Shown piece after piece: positions 45,384-53,342 of a DNA stretch of 64,000 nt. The DNA is from Duganella dendranthematis (GTDB lineage: Bacteria > Pseudomonadota > Gammaproteobacteria > Burkholderiales > Burkholderiaceae_D): the NCBI RefSeq assembly GCF_012849375.1, contig NZ_CP051684.1:2604001-2668000 (forward strand). The letters run 5' to 3'. The position numbers were made by a program, and so were the translations under genes. The notes under the pieces were generated by a model. The model saw only the letters and a program-made list of their open reading frames with translations. It made no database searches and was not told the DNA's origin. Positions within the stretch are counted from its first letter, which is position 1; every line of letters begins with the position of its first letter.

Positions 45384-46379
45384 ATGCCCGCAAAGAAGAC
45401 TGTCACCACCACGCTGACGATGGAAGACCTGGCCAAGCTGGCCGGCGTGTCCAAGATCACGGTGTCGCGGGCGTTGCGCGACAGTCCGCTGGTGACGGTC
45501 GAGACGCGCGAAAAGATCCGCGCGCTGGCCGAGCAGCAGGGCTATCGCCTGAACGTCAGTGCGCGCAACCTGCGCATGGGCCGCAGTTATTCGGTGGCAG
45601 TTGTTGTAGAAATGACACCCGTGCGCGGCCGGCCGATGTCCGATCCGTATCCCCTGGAGCTGTTGGGCGGCATTACGCAGGAGCTGACCACGGCCGGCTA
45701 CAGTGTTGTTTTAACATCCAAGCAGCTGATGAACACGGCGCCAGTGATGGGCGCCGACGGCCTGATCCTGCTGGGCCAGGGGTCGCACGGCGAGGCAGTG
45801 CGCACGGTGCAGCAGACCGGCATGCCGCTGGTGGTGTGGGGCGCGCCGCAGCCGGGTAGCGACTACGTCGTGGTCGGCTCGGACAACCGCAAGGGCGGCA
45901 TCAGCGCGGCCGAGCGCTTCATCGCGCAGGGCCGGCAGAAGCTGGTGTTCCTGGGCGATGTCGACCACGCCGAGGTGCAGGAACGCTGTGCCGGCTTTAT
46001 CGACGCCATGGGCGGCGCGGCCATGGTGCACATCATCCGCCCGAAGGCGTTCACCTTCGAGGCGGGCTTCGACAGCATTTCCGCGCTGCTGAAGAAGAAG
46101 GGCGCGTCGTTCGACGGCGTGTTTGCCGCCAGTGACTTGCTGGCCATGGGCGCGATCCGCGCGCTGGCCGAGAAGAATTTGCGGGTGCCGGAGAATGTCT
46201 CCGTCATCGGTTACGACGATACGCCCGGCGCGGCCAGTTTCGTGCCGCCGCTGACCAGCGTGCACCAGTATCTGCGCGACGGCGGCGTGTTGTTGGCCAA
46301 AAAGATGTTGGGCCTGATCGAAGGCCACCCGGTCGCTTCTGAAATGCTGCCGACCACGCTGATGGTGCGGCAAACCTAG
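45384..46379 (+). CDS. LacI-family regulator of the receptor/GH65 locus
   Basis: 331 residues: helix-turn-helix LAKLAGVSKITVSRAL (about 17-32) with the hinge RLNVSARNLRMGRS, then a periplasmic-binding-like sugar domain (about 70-331). The divergent TonB receptor gene and the paired ATCGAT-centred operators at 45.3 kb make this its likely own control region. Sugar effector unknown; an alpha-glucobiose is plausible. It lies 86 bases before the GH65 gene, which may share its transcript. Confidence 0.93.
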   Translation: MPAKKTVTTTLTMEDLAKLAGVSKITVSRALRDSPLVTVETREKIRALAEQQGYRLNVSARNLRMGRSYSVAVVVEMTPVRGRPMSDPYPLELLGGITQELTTAGYSVVLTSKQLMNTAPVMGADGLILLGQGSHGEAVRTVQQTGMPLVVWGAPQPGSDYVVVGSDNRKGGISAAERFIAQGRQKLVFLGDVDHAEVQERCAGFIDAMGGAAMVHIIRPKAFTFEAGFDSISALLKKKGASFDGVFAASDLLAMGAIRALAEKNLRVPENVSVIGYDDTPGAASFVPPLTSVHQYLRDGGVLLAKKMLGLIEGHPVASEMLPTTLMVRQT

Positions 46380-46427
46380 TTTTCCCGAAATCGCCAAAAA
46401 CACTCCAAAAAACGGCGTATTTTGAAA

Positions 46428-46443
46428 TTCAAACCGCTTTGAA
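46428..46443. promoter_or_regulatory. LacI-type palindrome in the GH65 leader
   Basis: TTCAAACCGCTTTGAA: arms TTCAAA/TTTGAA around a CG centre, as in LacI/GalR sites, ending 22 bases before the GH65 start. It differs from the ATCGAT-type sites at 45.3 kb, so it may belong to the second LacI protein at 50.7 kb. Confidence 0.6.
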
Positions 46444-46465
46444 TCGCTTTTCTAAGGAATTCGCT

Positions 46466-48787
46466 GTGCAAGAACACACTTATCCTCTTGAAGCCTGGTG
46501 CATCCGCGAGACCAGCTTTGATACCGGCTCCCACTTCCTCGATGAGACGCTGTTCGCGCTGGGGAATGGCTACATCGGCCTGCGCGGCACCGGCGAAGAG
46601 GGCTACAGCGGTCCGGCCGGCACTTCGCTGGATGGCACTTACCTCAACGGCTTCTACGAATCGGAGCCGATCGTTTATCCGGAGGCGGCGTATGGCCTGG
46701 CCAAGGTCAACCAGTTCATGCTGAACGTGCCGAACGCGAAAGGCATCGAGCTGTGGCTGGACGGCGAGCGTTTCGACCTGCTGACCGGCTCCGTGCAGAG
46801 CTACGATCGCGTGCTGGATTTCCGTACCGGCCTGCTGACCCGCGTGGTGGAGTGGACTTCGCCGCAAGGCCGCAGCGTGCGCGTGCGCAGCCGCCGCATG
46901 GTCAGCTTCGAGAACAAGCACCTGTTTGCGATTGAACTGGAAGTGACGCCGTTGACCGACATCGATAATCTGCGCCTGGTGTCCGCGCTGGACGGCGCGG
47001 TGAAAAACCTGGAGGCAGGCGACGATCCGCGCGTGGGCTCGGCGATTTCCGGTCCGACGCTGCACATGATCGACAGCGAGCAGTCGGACAGTTTCGCGGC
47101 GCTGGTGCAGAAGACCCATAACAGCGGCTTCACGCTGATCAGCGCCACCGAGTCGGTGCTGAGCGCCGGCCTGCCGGCAGTGACCGCGCAGGAAGGCCAG
47201 CGCCTGACGCAAAGCTGGACGTTGGCGGCGCGCGCCGGTCAGACGGTCACGCTGACCAAGTACGGCAGCTACTACTCGTCGCGCGACTACGATGCCAAAG
47301 AGCTGATGTGGCGCAGCAAGGACACGCTGTCCAGCGCCGCCGCCGCAGGCTTCGACGCGCTGCGCCTGGCGCAGGAGCAGTACCTGGCCGACTTCTGGCA
47401 GCAGGCCGACGTGCAGATCGCCGGCGACGACGCGCTCCAGCAAGGCATGCACTTCAACCAGTTCCACCTGCTGCAATCGGTGGGCCGCGACGGCAAGACC
47501 AATATCTCCGCCAAGGGCGTGACCGGCGAGGGCTACGAAGGCCACTATTTCTGGGACACGGAAATCTACATCTTCCCGTTCTTCCTGTATTCCAAGCCGG
47601 AGATTGCGCGCAAGCTGCTGGAGTACCGCTACGCCGGCCTGCCGAAAGCGCGTGAGCGCGCGCGTCAGATGTCGCATGACAAAGGTGCGCTGTACCCGTG
47701 GCGCACCATCGCCGGAGAAGAGTGCTCGGCCTACTTCCCTGCCGGCACCGCGCAGTATCACATCAACGCCGATATCGCCTACTCGATCAAGACCTATATG
47801 GAAGCGACCAACGATCAGGACTACCTGATCCAGGCCGGCGCCGAGATCGTGATGGAGACGGCGCGCATCTGGACCGGCATCGGTTCGTATGATCGCGAGG
47901 GCCGCTTCTGCATCAACCAGGTGACGGGACCGGACGAATATACGGCGCTGGTCAACAACAACTACTACACCAACGCGATGGCGCAGATGCACCTGAACTT
48001 TGCGGCGTCCATCGCCGAGCAGTTGCAGGTGGAGGCGCCGGCCGAATTCGCGCGCATCGCCGCCGCCATGGCCTTGGATGCGAACGAGCCGGCCGCCTGG
48101 CGCCGCGCCGCGTCGCTGATGAATCTTCCGTACGACGACGCACTGCAAATCCACGCGCAGGATGATAGCTTCCTGTCGAAGAAGGTGTGGGATTTCGCCA
48201 ACACGCCGAAGGAGAACTACCCACTGCTGCTGAATTACCACCCGATGGTGATCTACCGCCATCAGGTCTGCAAGCAGGCGGACGTGGTGCTGGCGGCGCT
48301 GCTGCTGAGCGACCAGTTCTCGCTGGACGACAAGCGCCGCGACTTCGATTACTACGAAGCGGTGACCACGCACGATTCGTCGCTGTCGACCTGCATCTTC
48401 AGCATCATCGCGGCGGAAGTGGGCTATGAAGACAAGGCCTACGACTATTTCATGGAGACCGCGCGCCTCGATCTGGACGACACGCACGGCAACACGCACT
48501 ACGGCGTGCACACGGCGGCGATGGCCGGCACCTGGATGGGCGTGGCCTACGGTTTCGCCGGCATGCGGGTGGTGGGCGGCGCACTGCACTTCGCGCCGAA
48601 GCTGCCGAAGCAGTGGCAGCACTACACCTTCAAGATCCACTTCCGCGGCGCGCTGCTGGAAGTGCATGTGCAACCGGGCCAGGTGGAATATCGCCTGCTG
48701 CAAGGCGAGGTGCTGGACTTTACCCATGGCGGCGAGGCGGTCGCACTGACCCTGTCGCAACCCAAGCAATCGAGGAGTTTGGCATGA
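46466..48787 (+). CDS. Glycoside hydrolase family 65 sugar phosphorylase
   Basis: 773 residues from the GTG at 46466, which has AAGGA nine bases upstream; an earlier TTG start lacks a ribosome site. The general acid is Glu491 in VTGPDEYTALVNNNYY; other family blocks are GHYFWDTEIYIFPFF, GALYPWRTIAGEE and the phosphate-site region HGNTHYGVHTAAMAG. No signal peptide, so it acts in the cytoplasm, splitting an alpha-glucobiose (maltose, trehalose, kojibiose, nigerose type) with phosphate to glucose and beta-glucose 1-phosphate. The beta-phosphoglucomutase follows with ATGA overlap, which fits an inverting phosphorylase; which linkage is cut cannot be read from sequence alone. Confidence 0.94.
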   Translation: MQEHTYPLEAWCIRETSFDTGSHFLDETLFALGNGYIGLRGTGEEGYSGPAGTSLDGTYLNGFYESEPIVYPEAAYGLAKVNQFMLNVPNAKGIELWLDGERFDLLTGSVQSYDRVLDFRTGLLTRVVEWTSPQGRSVRVRSRRMVSFENKHLFAIELEVTPLTDIDNLRLVSALDGAVKNLEAGDDPRVGSAISGPTLHMIDSEQSDSFAALVQKTHNSGFTLISATESVLSAGLPAVTAQEGQRLTQSWTLAARAGQTVTLTKYGSYYSSRDYDAKELMWRSKDTLSSAAAAGFDALRLAQEQYLADFWQQADVQIAGDDALQQGMHFNQFHLLQSVGRDGKTNISAKGVTGEGYEGHYFWDTEIYIFPFFLYSKPEIARKLLEYRYAGLPKARERARQMSHDKGALYPWRTIAGEECSAYFPAGTAQYHINADIAYSIKTYMEATNDQDYLIQAGAEIVMETARIWTGIGSYDREGRFCINQVTGPDEYTALVNNNYYTNAMAQMHLNFAASIAEQLQVEAPAEFARIAAAMALDANEPAAWRRAASLMNLPYDDALQIHAQDDSFLSKKVWDFANTPKENYPLLLNYHPMVIYRHQVCKQADVVLAALLLSDQFSLDDKRRDFDYYEAVTTHDSSLSTCIFSIIAAEVGYEDKAYDYFMETARLDLDDTHGNTHYGVHTAAMAGTWMGVAYGFAGMRVVGGALHFAPKLPKQWQHYTFKIHFRGALLEVHVQPGQVEYRLLQGEVLDFTHGGEAVALTLSQPKQSRSLA

Positions 48788-49431
48788 GCCGTTTTAAAGC
48801 AGTCATATTCGATCTGGATGGCGTGATCACCGATACCGCCCATTACCACTACCTGGCGTGGAAGGAGCTGGCGGAATCGCAGGGCGTCCACTTCGACCAC
48901 GAGTTCAATGAGCGTTTGAAGGGCATCGACCGCATGGGATCTCTGGACCTGATCCTGGCATCGGCCGCGCATCAGCGTCAGTACACGCCGGAAGAAAAGC
49001 TGGCGCTGGCGGACACCAAGAACAAGCACTATCAGGAACTGATTTCGACCATGTCGTCCAAGGATCTGCTGCCTGGCGCGGTGGAGGCGCTGGACACGGT
49101 GCGCCGCGCCGGTTTGCGTATCGGCCTGGCCTCGGTCAGCAAGAACGCCTTTACGGTGCTGGAGCGCCTGGGCATCACCGATAAATTCGATTACGTGGTG
49201 GATGCCGCCACCATCGCACGCGGCAAGCCGGACCCGGAGATTTTCCTCAAGGCGGCGCGGGAACTGGGCGTGGCGCCGGCAGATTGTCTCGGCGTGGAAG
49301 ACGCGGTGGCCGGCGTAACGGCGATCAAGGCGGCCGGCATGTTCGCGCTGGGGATAGGCCATCCCTTCGTGCTGACGGAAGCGGATGTGGTGATTACAAG
49401 TCTCAAAGAATTCAACCTCGCCGCTTACTAA
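48784..49431 (+). CDS. pgmB: Beta-phosphoglucomutase (HAD superfamily)
   Basis: 215 residues. HAD motif I FDLDGVITDTAHYHYLAWK with nucleophile Asp and acid/base Asp, cap region RLKGIDRMGSLDLIL, motif II ASVSKN, motif III Lys in ARGKPDPEIFL and motif IV GVEDAVAGV. It turns beta-glucose 1-phosphate into glucose 6-phosphate, the second step after GH65 phosphorolysis. The start overlaps the GH65 stop (ATGA). The MFS transporter follows 25 bases later. Confidence 0.95.
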   Translation: MSRFKAVIFDLDGVITDTAHYHYLAWKELAESQGVHFDHEFNERLKGIDRMGSLDLILASAAHQRQYTPEEKLALADTKNKHYQELISTMSSKDLLPGAVEALDTVRRAGLRIGLASVSKNAFTVLERLGITDKFDYVVDAATIARGKPDPEIFLKAARELGVAPADCLGVEDAVAGVTAIKAAGMFALGIGHPFVLTEADVVITSLKEFNLAAY

Positions 49432-49456
49432 AATAAAAACGCCGGAGACAAGCAGC

Positions 49457-50725
49457 ATGAAGAACAACAAAATACTATTTGCGCTATTCCTGATCTACTT
49501 TGTTTTCGCCATCCTGCTGAACAGCGTGGGCACGGTGATCCTGCAGGTGATCAGCAATTACGGCGTAACCAAGTCCGCCGCCAGCGTGCTGGAAGGCTTC
49601 AAGGATCTGCCGATTGCGGTGGTGTCGTTCCTGGTAGCGTCGTTCCTGCCGCGCGTGGGCTACAAGAAGGCCATGCTGATTGGTCTCGCCATCGTCACCT
49701 TCGCCTGCGTGGCCATGCCGCTGCTGCAATCGTTTGCCACCACCAAGGCGCTGTTCTTCTGCGTCGGCGTGTCGTTTGCGCTGGTGAAGGTGTCGGTGTA
49801 CTCCACCTTGGGTCTGATCACCGCCGACCGCAAGCAGCACGCCAGCACCATGAATCTGCTGGAGGGTTTCTTCATGCTCGGCGTGTTGAGCGCCTACTGG
49901 GTGTTTGGCTACTTCATCGACTCGCACAATCCGCAATCGCAAAGCTGGCTGCAAACCTACTGGGTGCTGGCGGTGCTATGTGCGGCGACCTTCCTGCTGA
50001 TTCTATCGACGCCGTTTAACGAAGCGCCGGCGGCGCTGCCTGAAAATCGCGGCATCGCGCAGGACTTCGCGTCGATGCTCAAACTGTTTATCAAACCACT
50101 GGTGTGCGTGTTCATCATCACCGCCTTCCTGTATGTGCTGATCGAGCAAAGCATCGGTACCTGGCTGCCGACGTTTAACAACGAAATCCTCAAGCTGCCG
50201 GCAGCCATGAGCGTGGAAGTGACCAGCATCTTTGCCGCCTGCCTGGCTGTCGGACGTCTGTCGGCCGGGGTGTTGATGCGCAAATTGAACTGGTATCCGG
50301 TGATGAACGGCTGTGTGCTGGGCATGGGCGCCACGGTGCTGCTGGCGCTGCCGTTGACGCATGATGTGGTGGCCAATCCAGGCATCACCTGGGCCACCGC
50401 GCCGCTGGCGACCTTCCTGTTCCCCCTGATTGGGCTGTTCATGGCGCCGATCTACCCCGGCATCAATTCGGTCATGCTCAGCTCTTTGCCGAAGAACCAG
50501 CATTCGGCCATGACTGGCCTGCTGGTGATTTTTTCGGCACTGGGCGGCACTACCGGTTCGCTGATTACTGGTTACGTGTTCGGTAACTTCAGCGGTCACT
50601 TTGCGTTTTACCTGACGCTGGTGCCGATCACGATTGTGCTGGTGATGTTGTATTTCTTTAAAAAGGCGGTCGATGATGGTGGCGGTGGGTTCGATGCCAC
50701 CGCTATAATCAGCGGTCAACATTAA
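49457..50725 (+). CDS. MFS sugar transporter (12 membrane helices)
   Basis: 422 residues with about 12 predicted helices: MKNNKILFALFLIYFVFAIL starts helix 1, and the middle loop after helix 6 (about 195-215) is polar. LPRVGYKKAMLIG matches the family loop between helices 2 and 3. It resembles FucP-like sugar symporters more than drug exporters. Placed between beta-PGM and a second LacI gene, it should carry the sugar from periplasm to cytoplasm for GH65 cleavage. The C-terminus is Gly/Asp-rich and soluble. Confidence 0.9.
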   Translation: MKNNKILFALFLIYFVFAILLNSVGTVILQVISNYGVTKSAASVLEGFKDLPIAVVSFLVASFLPRVGYKKAMLIGLAIVTFACVAMPLLQSFATTKALFFCVGVSFALVKVSVYSTLGLITADRKQHASTMNLLEGFFMLGVLSAYWVFGYFIDSHNPQSQSWLQTYWVLAVLCAATFLLILSTPFNEAPAALPENRGIAQDFASMLKLFIKPLVCVFIITAFLYVLIEQSIGTWLPTFNNEILKLPAAMSVEVTSIFAACLAVGRLSAGVLMRKLNWYPVMNGCVLGMGATVLLALPLTHDVVANPGITWATAPLATFLFPLIGLFMAPIYPGINSVMLSSLPKNQHSAMTGLLVIFSALGGTTGSLITGYVFGNFSGHFAFYLTLVPITIVLVMLYFFKKAVDDGGGGFDATAIISGQH

Positions 50726-50735
50726 GAAAAAGTCT

Positions 50736-51752
50736 ATGAACCTCGCGCACCTGGCAAATCACCTTGGCATGTCCAAGACTACGGTGAGCCGGGCGTTAAA
50801 CGGTTACCCCGAAGTCAATGTGCGGACCCGCGAGCGGGTGCTGAAGGCAGCCAAGGAGGTCGGCTACCAGCCGAATCCGATGGCGCGTTCGCTGGCGCTG
50901 GGGCGCACCAATGTCTTTGGCATCATCTATCCGCTGCTGCCGACGGACCTTGGCGATCCGATGTTCCTCGACGTGGTGGCCGGTATGTCGGCCGCGCTGG
51001 AAGCGGTCAACAAGAACCTGATCATCGCGCCGGTGTCGCCGGCGGCCGAGCAGCCGTCGTACCAGCAGATTGTGCGTGGACGGCGGGTCGATGGCCTCGT
51101 CGTGGGCCGCACGCTGGTGCGCGATGAGCGTATCGCGTTTCTCAGCAAAGCCAAATTCCCATTTGTAGCGCATGGCCGCACGGAGTTGAATGTGCCGTAT
51201 GCGTGGTTCGACTACGACAACGAGGCCGGTGTGCGCATCGCCATGGAGCGCTTGCTGGGATTGGGCCATCAGCGCGTGGCACTCATCAGCGCGCCGCTGG
51301 AATTGAATTTCGCGCGGCAGCGCAAGGACAGTTTTGTCACCGCGCTGTCGGTGGCCGGCCTGTCTGCCGATCCACGCTACCTGATCGACAATACGCTGGA
51401 CCGCCGCAGCGGCTACCAGGCCATGCAGCAGCTGCTGGCTTGCTCGCCGCGGCCGACGGCGGTCATCGTCGACAACCATCTATCCGGCGTCGGCGCAGTG
51501 CGCGCATTGCTGGACGCGGGCGTGGAGATCGGCAAGGAGATGTCGGTCATCGTCTGGGGCAGCATGGCCGACACGCTAGCCGGCGCCCACGTCACCACTA
51601 TCGACCAGCCCGACCCGCGTCAGGCTGGCGCGCGCATGGTCGAGATGCTGCTGTCCCTCGTCGACGGTACCCCCGCCGGCGACTTGCACGAACTGTGGCA
51701 GCCCGTGTTGTTAGAAGGCGCTACTGTGGGCCGGATCACCGATCACCAGTAG
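50736..51752 (+). CDS. LacI-family regulator (AglR-like) at the end of the alpha-glucobiose operon
   Basis: 338 residues: LAHLANHLGMSKTTVSRALN helix-turn-helix at the very start, hinge NPMARSLALGRTN, then a sugar-binding domain with GLVVGRTLVRDERIAF. The DNA-binding part is like AglR of alpha-glucoside systems. Ten bases after the MFS gene, so probably in the same transcript. The CG-centred site TTCAAACCGCTTTGAA before GH65 is a candidate target, which would place the whole catabolic operon under its control. Confidence 0.93.
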   Translation: MNLAHLANHLGMSKTTVSRALNGYPEVNVRTRERVLKAAKEVGYQPNPMARSLALGRTNVFGIIYPLLPTDLGDPMFLDVVAGMSAALEAVNKNLIIAPVSPAAEQPSYQQIVRGRRVDGLVVGRTLVRDERIAFLSKAKFPFVAHGRTELNVPYAWFDYDNEAGVRIAMERLLGLGHQRVALISAPLELNFARQRKDSFVTALSVAGLSADPRYLIDNTLDRRSGYQAMQQLLACSPRPTAVIVDNHLSGVGAVRALLDAGVEIGKEMSVIVWGSMADTLAGAHVTTIDQPDPRQAGARMVEMLLSLVDGTPAGDLHELWQPVLLEGATVGRITDHQ

Positions 51753-51797
51753 TTGATAGGGTAGAGTGGCGGTATCGCCACTTCTACGGGCTTGCGC

Positions 51798-52199
51798 ATG
51801 AAACCTCTTCTGGCTTATGGCTCCATTTTGCTGCTGCTGGGCGGCTGTGCGAGTACGCCGTCTGTGCGCACAGTGCAGCTGCTGGAAAATACGGGTACCG
51901 AGTTTCCGACCATGTGCATGCTGTTGCAGTCGGACGGCAGCCTGCAGTTCAAGGGCGGCTTCGATTTTTATCATCCGAGCAGCTGGCGCCGCGAGGGCGA
52001 TGTGCTGGTCATTACCGTCGGCGGCAAGGCGCCGTTCCCTGCGGACCTGTACAAGGAACAGCTGCCCAAACACGTCGGCGGCCTGACCGGCTACAATGCA
52101 CAGCGTCGCGAAATTACCTACCGTTTCGTCGCAGCGACCGAATTCCTCAACTTCGATAATTTCTATTTTTATCGCGCCGAGCGCTGTCACGCTCAGTAA
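51798..52199 (+). CDS. Small lipoprotein of unknown function
   Basis: 133 residues. MKPLLAYGSILLLLGGCAST has a lipobox LLGGC (Cys 17). The mature part has two Cys (MCMLLQ near 39 and RCHAQ at the end), which may form a disulfide, and beta-type sequence; no domain recognised. Its last seven bases overlap the end of the convergent RidA gene. Confidence 0.78.
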   Translation: MKPLLAYGSILLLLGGCASTPSVRTVQLLENTGTEFPTMCMLLQSDGSLQFKGGFDFYHPSSWRREGDVLVITVGGKAPFPADLYKEQLPKHVGGLTGYNAQRREITYRFVAATEFLNFDNFYFYRAERCHAQ

Positions 52200-52597
52200 A
52201 TCTGCTGCTGAATCGCGGCGGCTTCGATTTCGAACAGCATGCCATCCAGCGCCAGTCGCGTAACGGGAATCAGCGTGCAAGCCGGTGCCGGATGGTCGCC
52301 CCACATCGCGCGCAAGGCCTTGCTGAAGATGGCGAGACGCGCCTCGCTATGATCGACAATCAACGCCGTCACCTTGGCTACCTCGGTATGCACGGCGCCC
52401 GCAGCGGCCAGCGCGGTGTGCAGATTGCGCAGCGCCTGATCGACTTGCGCGCCAAAGTCTTCGGATAAATCGCCACTCGCGTTCTCGCCTCCTTGTCCTG
52501 CGATGTAGATGATGCGCCCCGGCGCATCGGCCACCACGACATGGCTGTAACCATTGGGACGCGGATCGTACAAACCTTCTGGGTTAATGAATTTCAT
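52193..52597 (-). CDS. RidA/YjgF/UK114-family protein (SoxR-controlled)
   Basis: 134 residues, RidA fold with IIYIAGQGGENASGDLSEDF and PACTLIPVTRLALDGMLFEI. The Arg of the active site of true RidA is not obvious in the usual place (RLALDG has an Arg nearby), so it may be a Rid-type enzyme with another imine or small-molecule substrate. The AAGGACATC ribosome site precedes ATG 52597. Its promoter has a SoxR box between -35 and -10 elements spaced 19 bases, so oxidative or redox-cycling stress should turn it on. Confidence 0.9.
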   Translation of the reverse strand: MKFINPEGLYDPRPNGYSHVVVADAPGRIIYIAGQGGENASGDLSEDFGAQVDQALRNLHTALAAAGAVHTEVAKVTALIVDHSEARLAIFSKALRAMWGDHPAPACTLIPVTRLALDGMLFEIEAAAIQQQIY

Positions 52598-52626
52598 GAT
52601 GTCCTTTGTGCAGTCAGTGTGGGGAC

Positions 52627-52657
52627 ACTATAAAATCTCAACTTAACTTAAGGTCAA
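52627..52657 (-). promoter_or_regulatory. SoxR-type promoter of ridA, 19-base spacer
   Basis: On the minus strand -35 TTGACC (52657-52652) and -10 TATAGT (52632-52627) are 19 bases apart, the overlong spacing of MerR-family promoters. The spacer holds CTCAACTTAACTTAAGG (plus strand, 52637-52653), which matches 15 of 17 positions of the SoxR box core CTCAAGTTAACTTGAGG. The soxR gene is divergent. Confidence 0.85.
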
Positions 52658-52666
52658 GGGGATTTG

Positions 52667-53098
52667 ATGGTTGCCAAAGAACTGGGTGTTGGCGAACTGG
52701 CGGAGCGTTCCGGCATCGCTGTCTCCGCGCTGCATTTTTATGAAGTCAAGGGATTGATTCATTCGGTCCGCACCGGCGGCAACCAGCGCCGCTACGCGCG
52801 CTCGGTGCTGCGGCGGCTGGCCGTGATCAAGGTCGCGCAACGGGTCGGCCTGCCATTGGCGGACATTGCGCGCGCACTGGATGCGCTGCCGTCCGGCCGC
52901 ACGCCCACCGTCGCCGATTGGCGTCGTCTGTCGGCCGCGTGGAAGCAGGAACTGGAAGAGCGCATCAAGACGCTGACGCAGTTGCGCGATCAGCTGGATG
53001 GCTGCATCGGTTGCGGGTGCCTGTCACTGAAAGCCTGCCCGCTGCGCAATGCCGATGACGAGATGGCGCAGCAAGGCGCCGGTCCGCATTTCGACTAG
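52667..53098 (+). CDS. soxR: Redox-sensitive MerR-family activator SoxR
   Basis: 143 residues from ATG 52667. Helix-turn-helix [18 protein letters not shown], dimer helix, and the [2Fe-2S] ligands Cys113, 116, 118 and 124 in [14 protein letters not shown], matching Escherichia coli SoxR. Oxidation of the cluster makes SoxR untwist overlong promoters. Here the only adjacent target is the divergent ridA gene, with a SoxR box in the 69-base gap; no soxS gene is seen, as expected outside enteric bacteria. Confidence 0.96.
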   Translation: MVAKELGVGELAERSGIAVSALHFYEVKGLIHSVRTGGNQRRYARSVLRRLAVIKVAQRVGLPLADIARALDALPSGRTPTVADWRRLSAAWKQELEERIKTLTQLRDQLDGCIGCGCLSLKACPLRNADDEMAQQGAGPHFD

Positions 53099-53342
53099 TT
53101 GCTTTATTTTTTCTACAGGATTAGTATTTACACACCGTCGGCGGAAGTAGTCTGCGCCGCCAACGGATGACCAGCGCGAACTCGGTTCCCTCAACCCTCT
53201 TCGCAATGGCGGCAGGTACGCAAGGTGCCTGAATGTTGATTCGTCCCACGCATAACACTTCCTCGATTGCTACGTGCAAGGCACGTTCACGTGGGTACGG
53301 ATCATCGCGAGCTGTCAGTGAATTTCACCATTGGAGACAACC

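Noticed and set aside
42942..48769. Antisense frames of 758 and 797 codons over the second receptor and GH65 genes
   Set aside because: Shadows of genes with clear family motifs; compositions are typical of antisense frames in GC-rich DNA.
53099..53342. Possible small RNA or promoter structure before the pectate lyase gene
   Set aside because: There are short inverted arms (for example ACGTGC/GCACGT near 53273) but no convincing promoter or terminator pattern.
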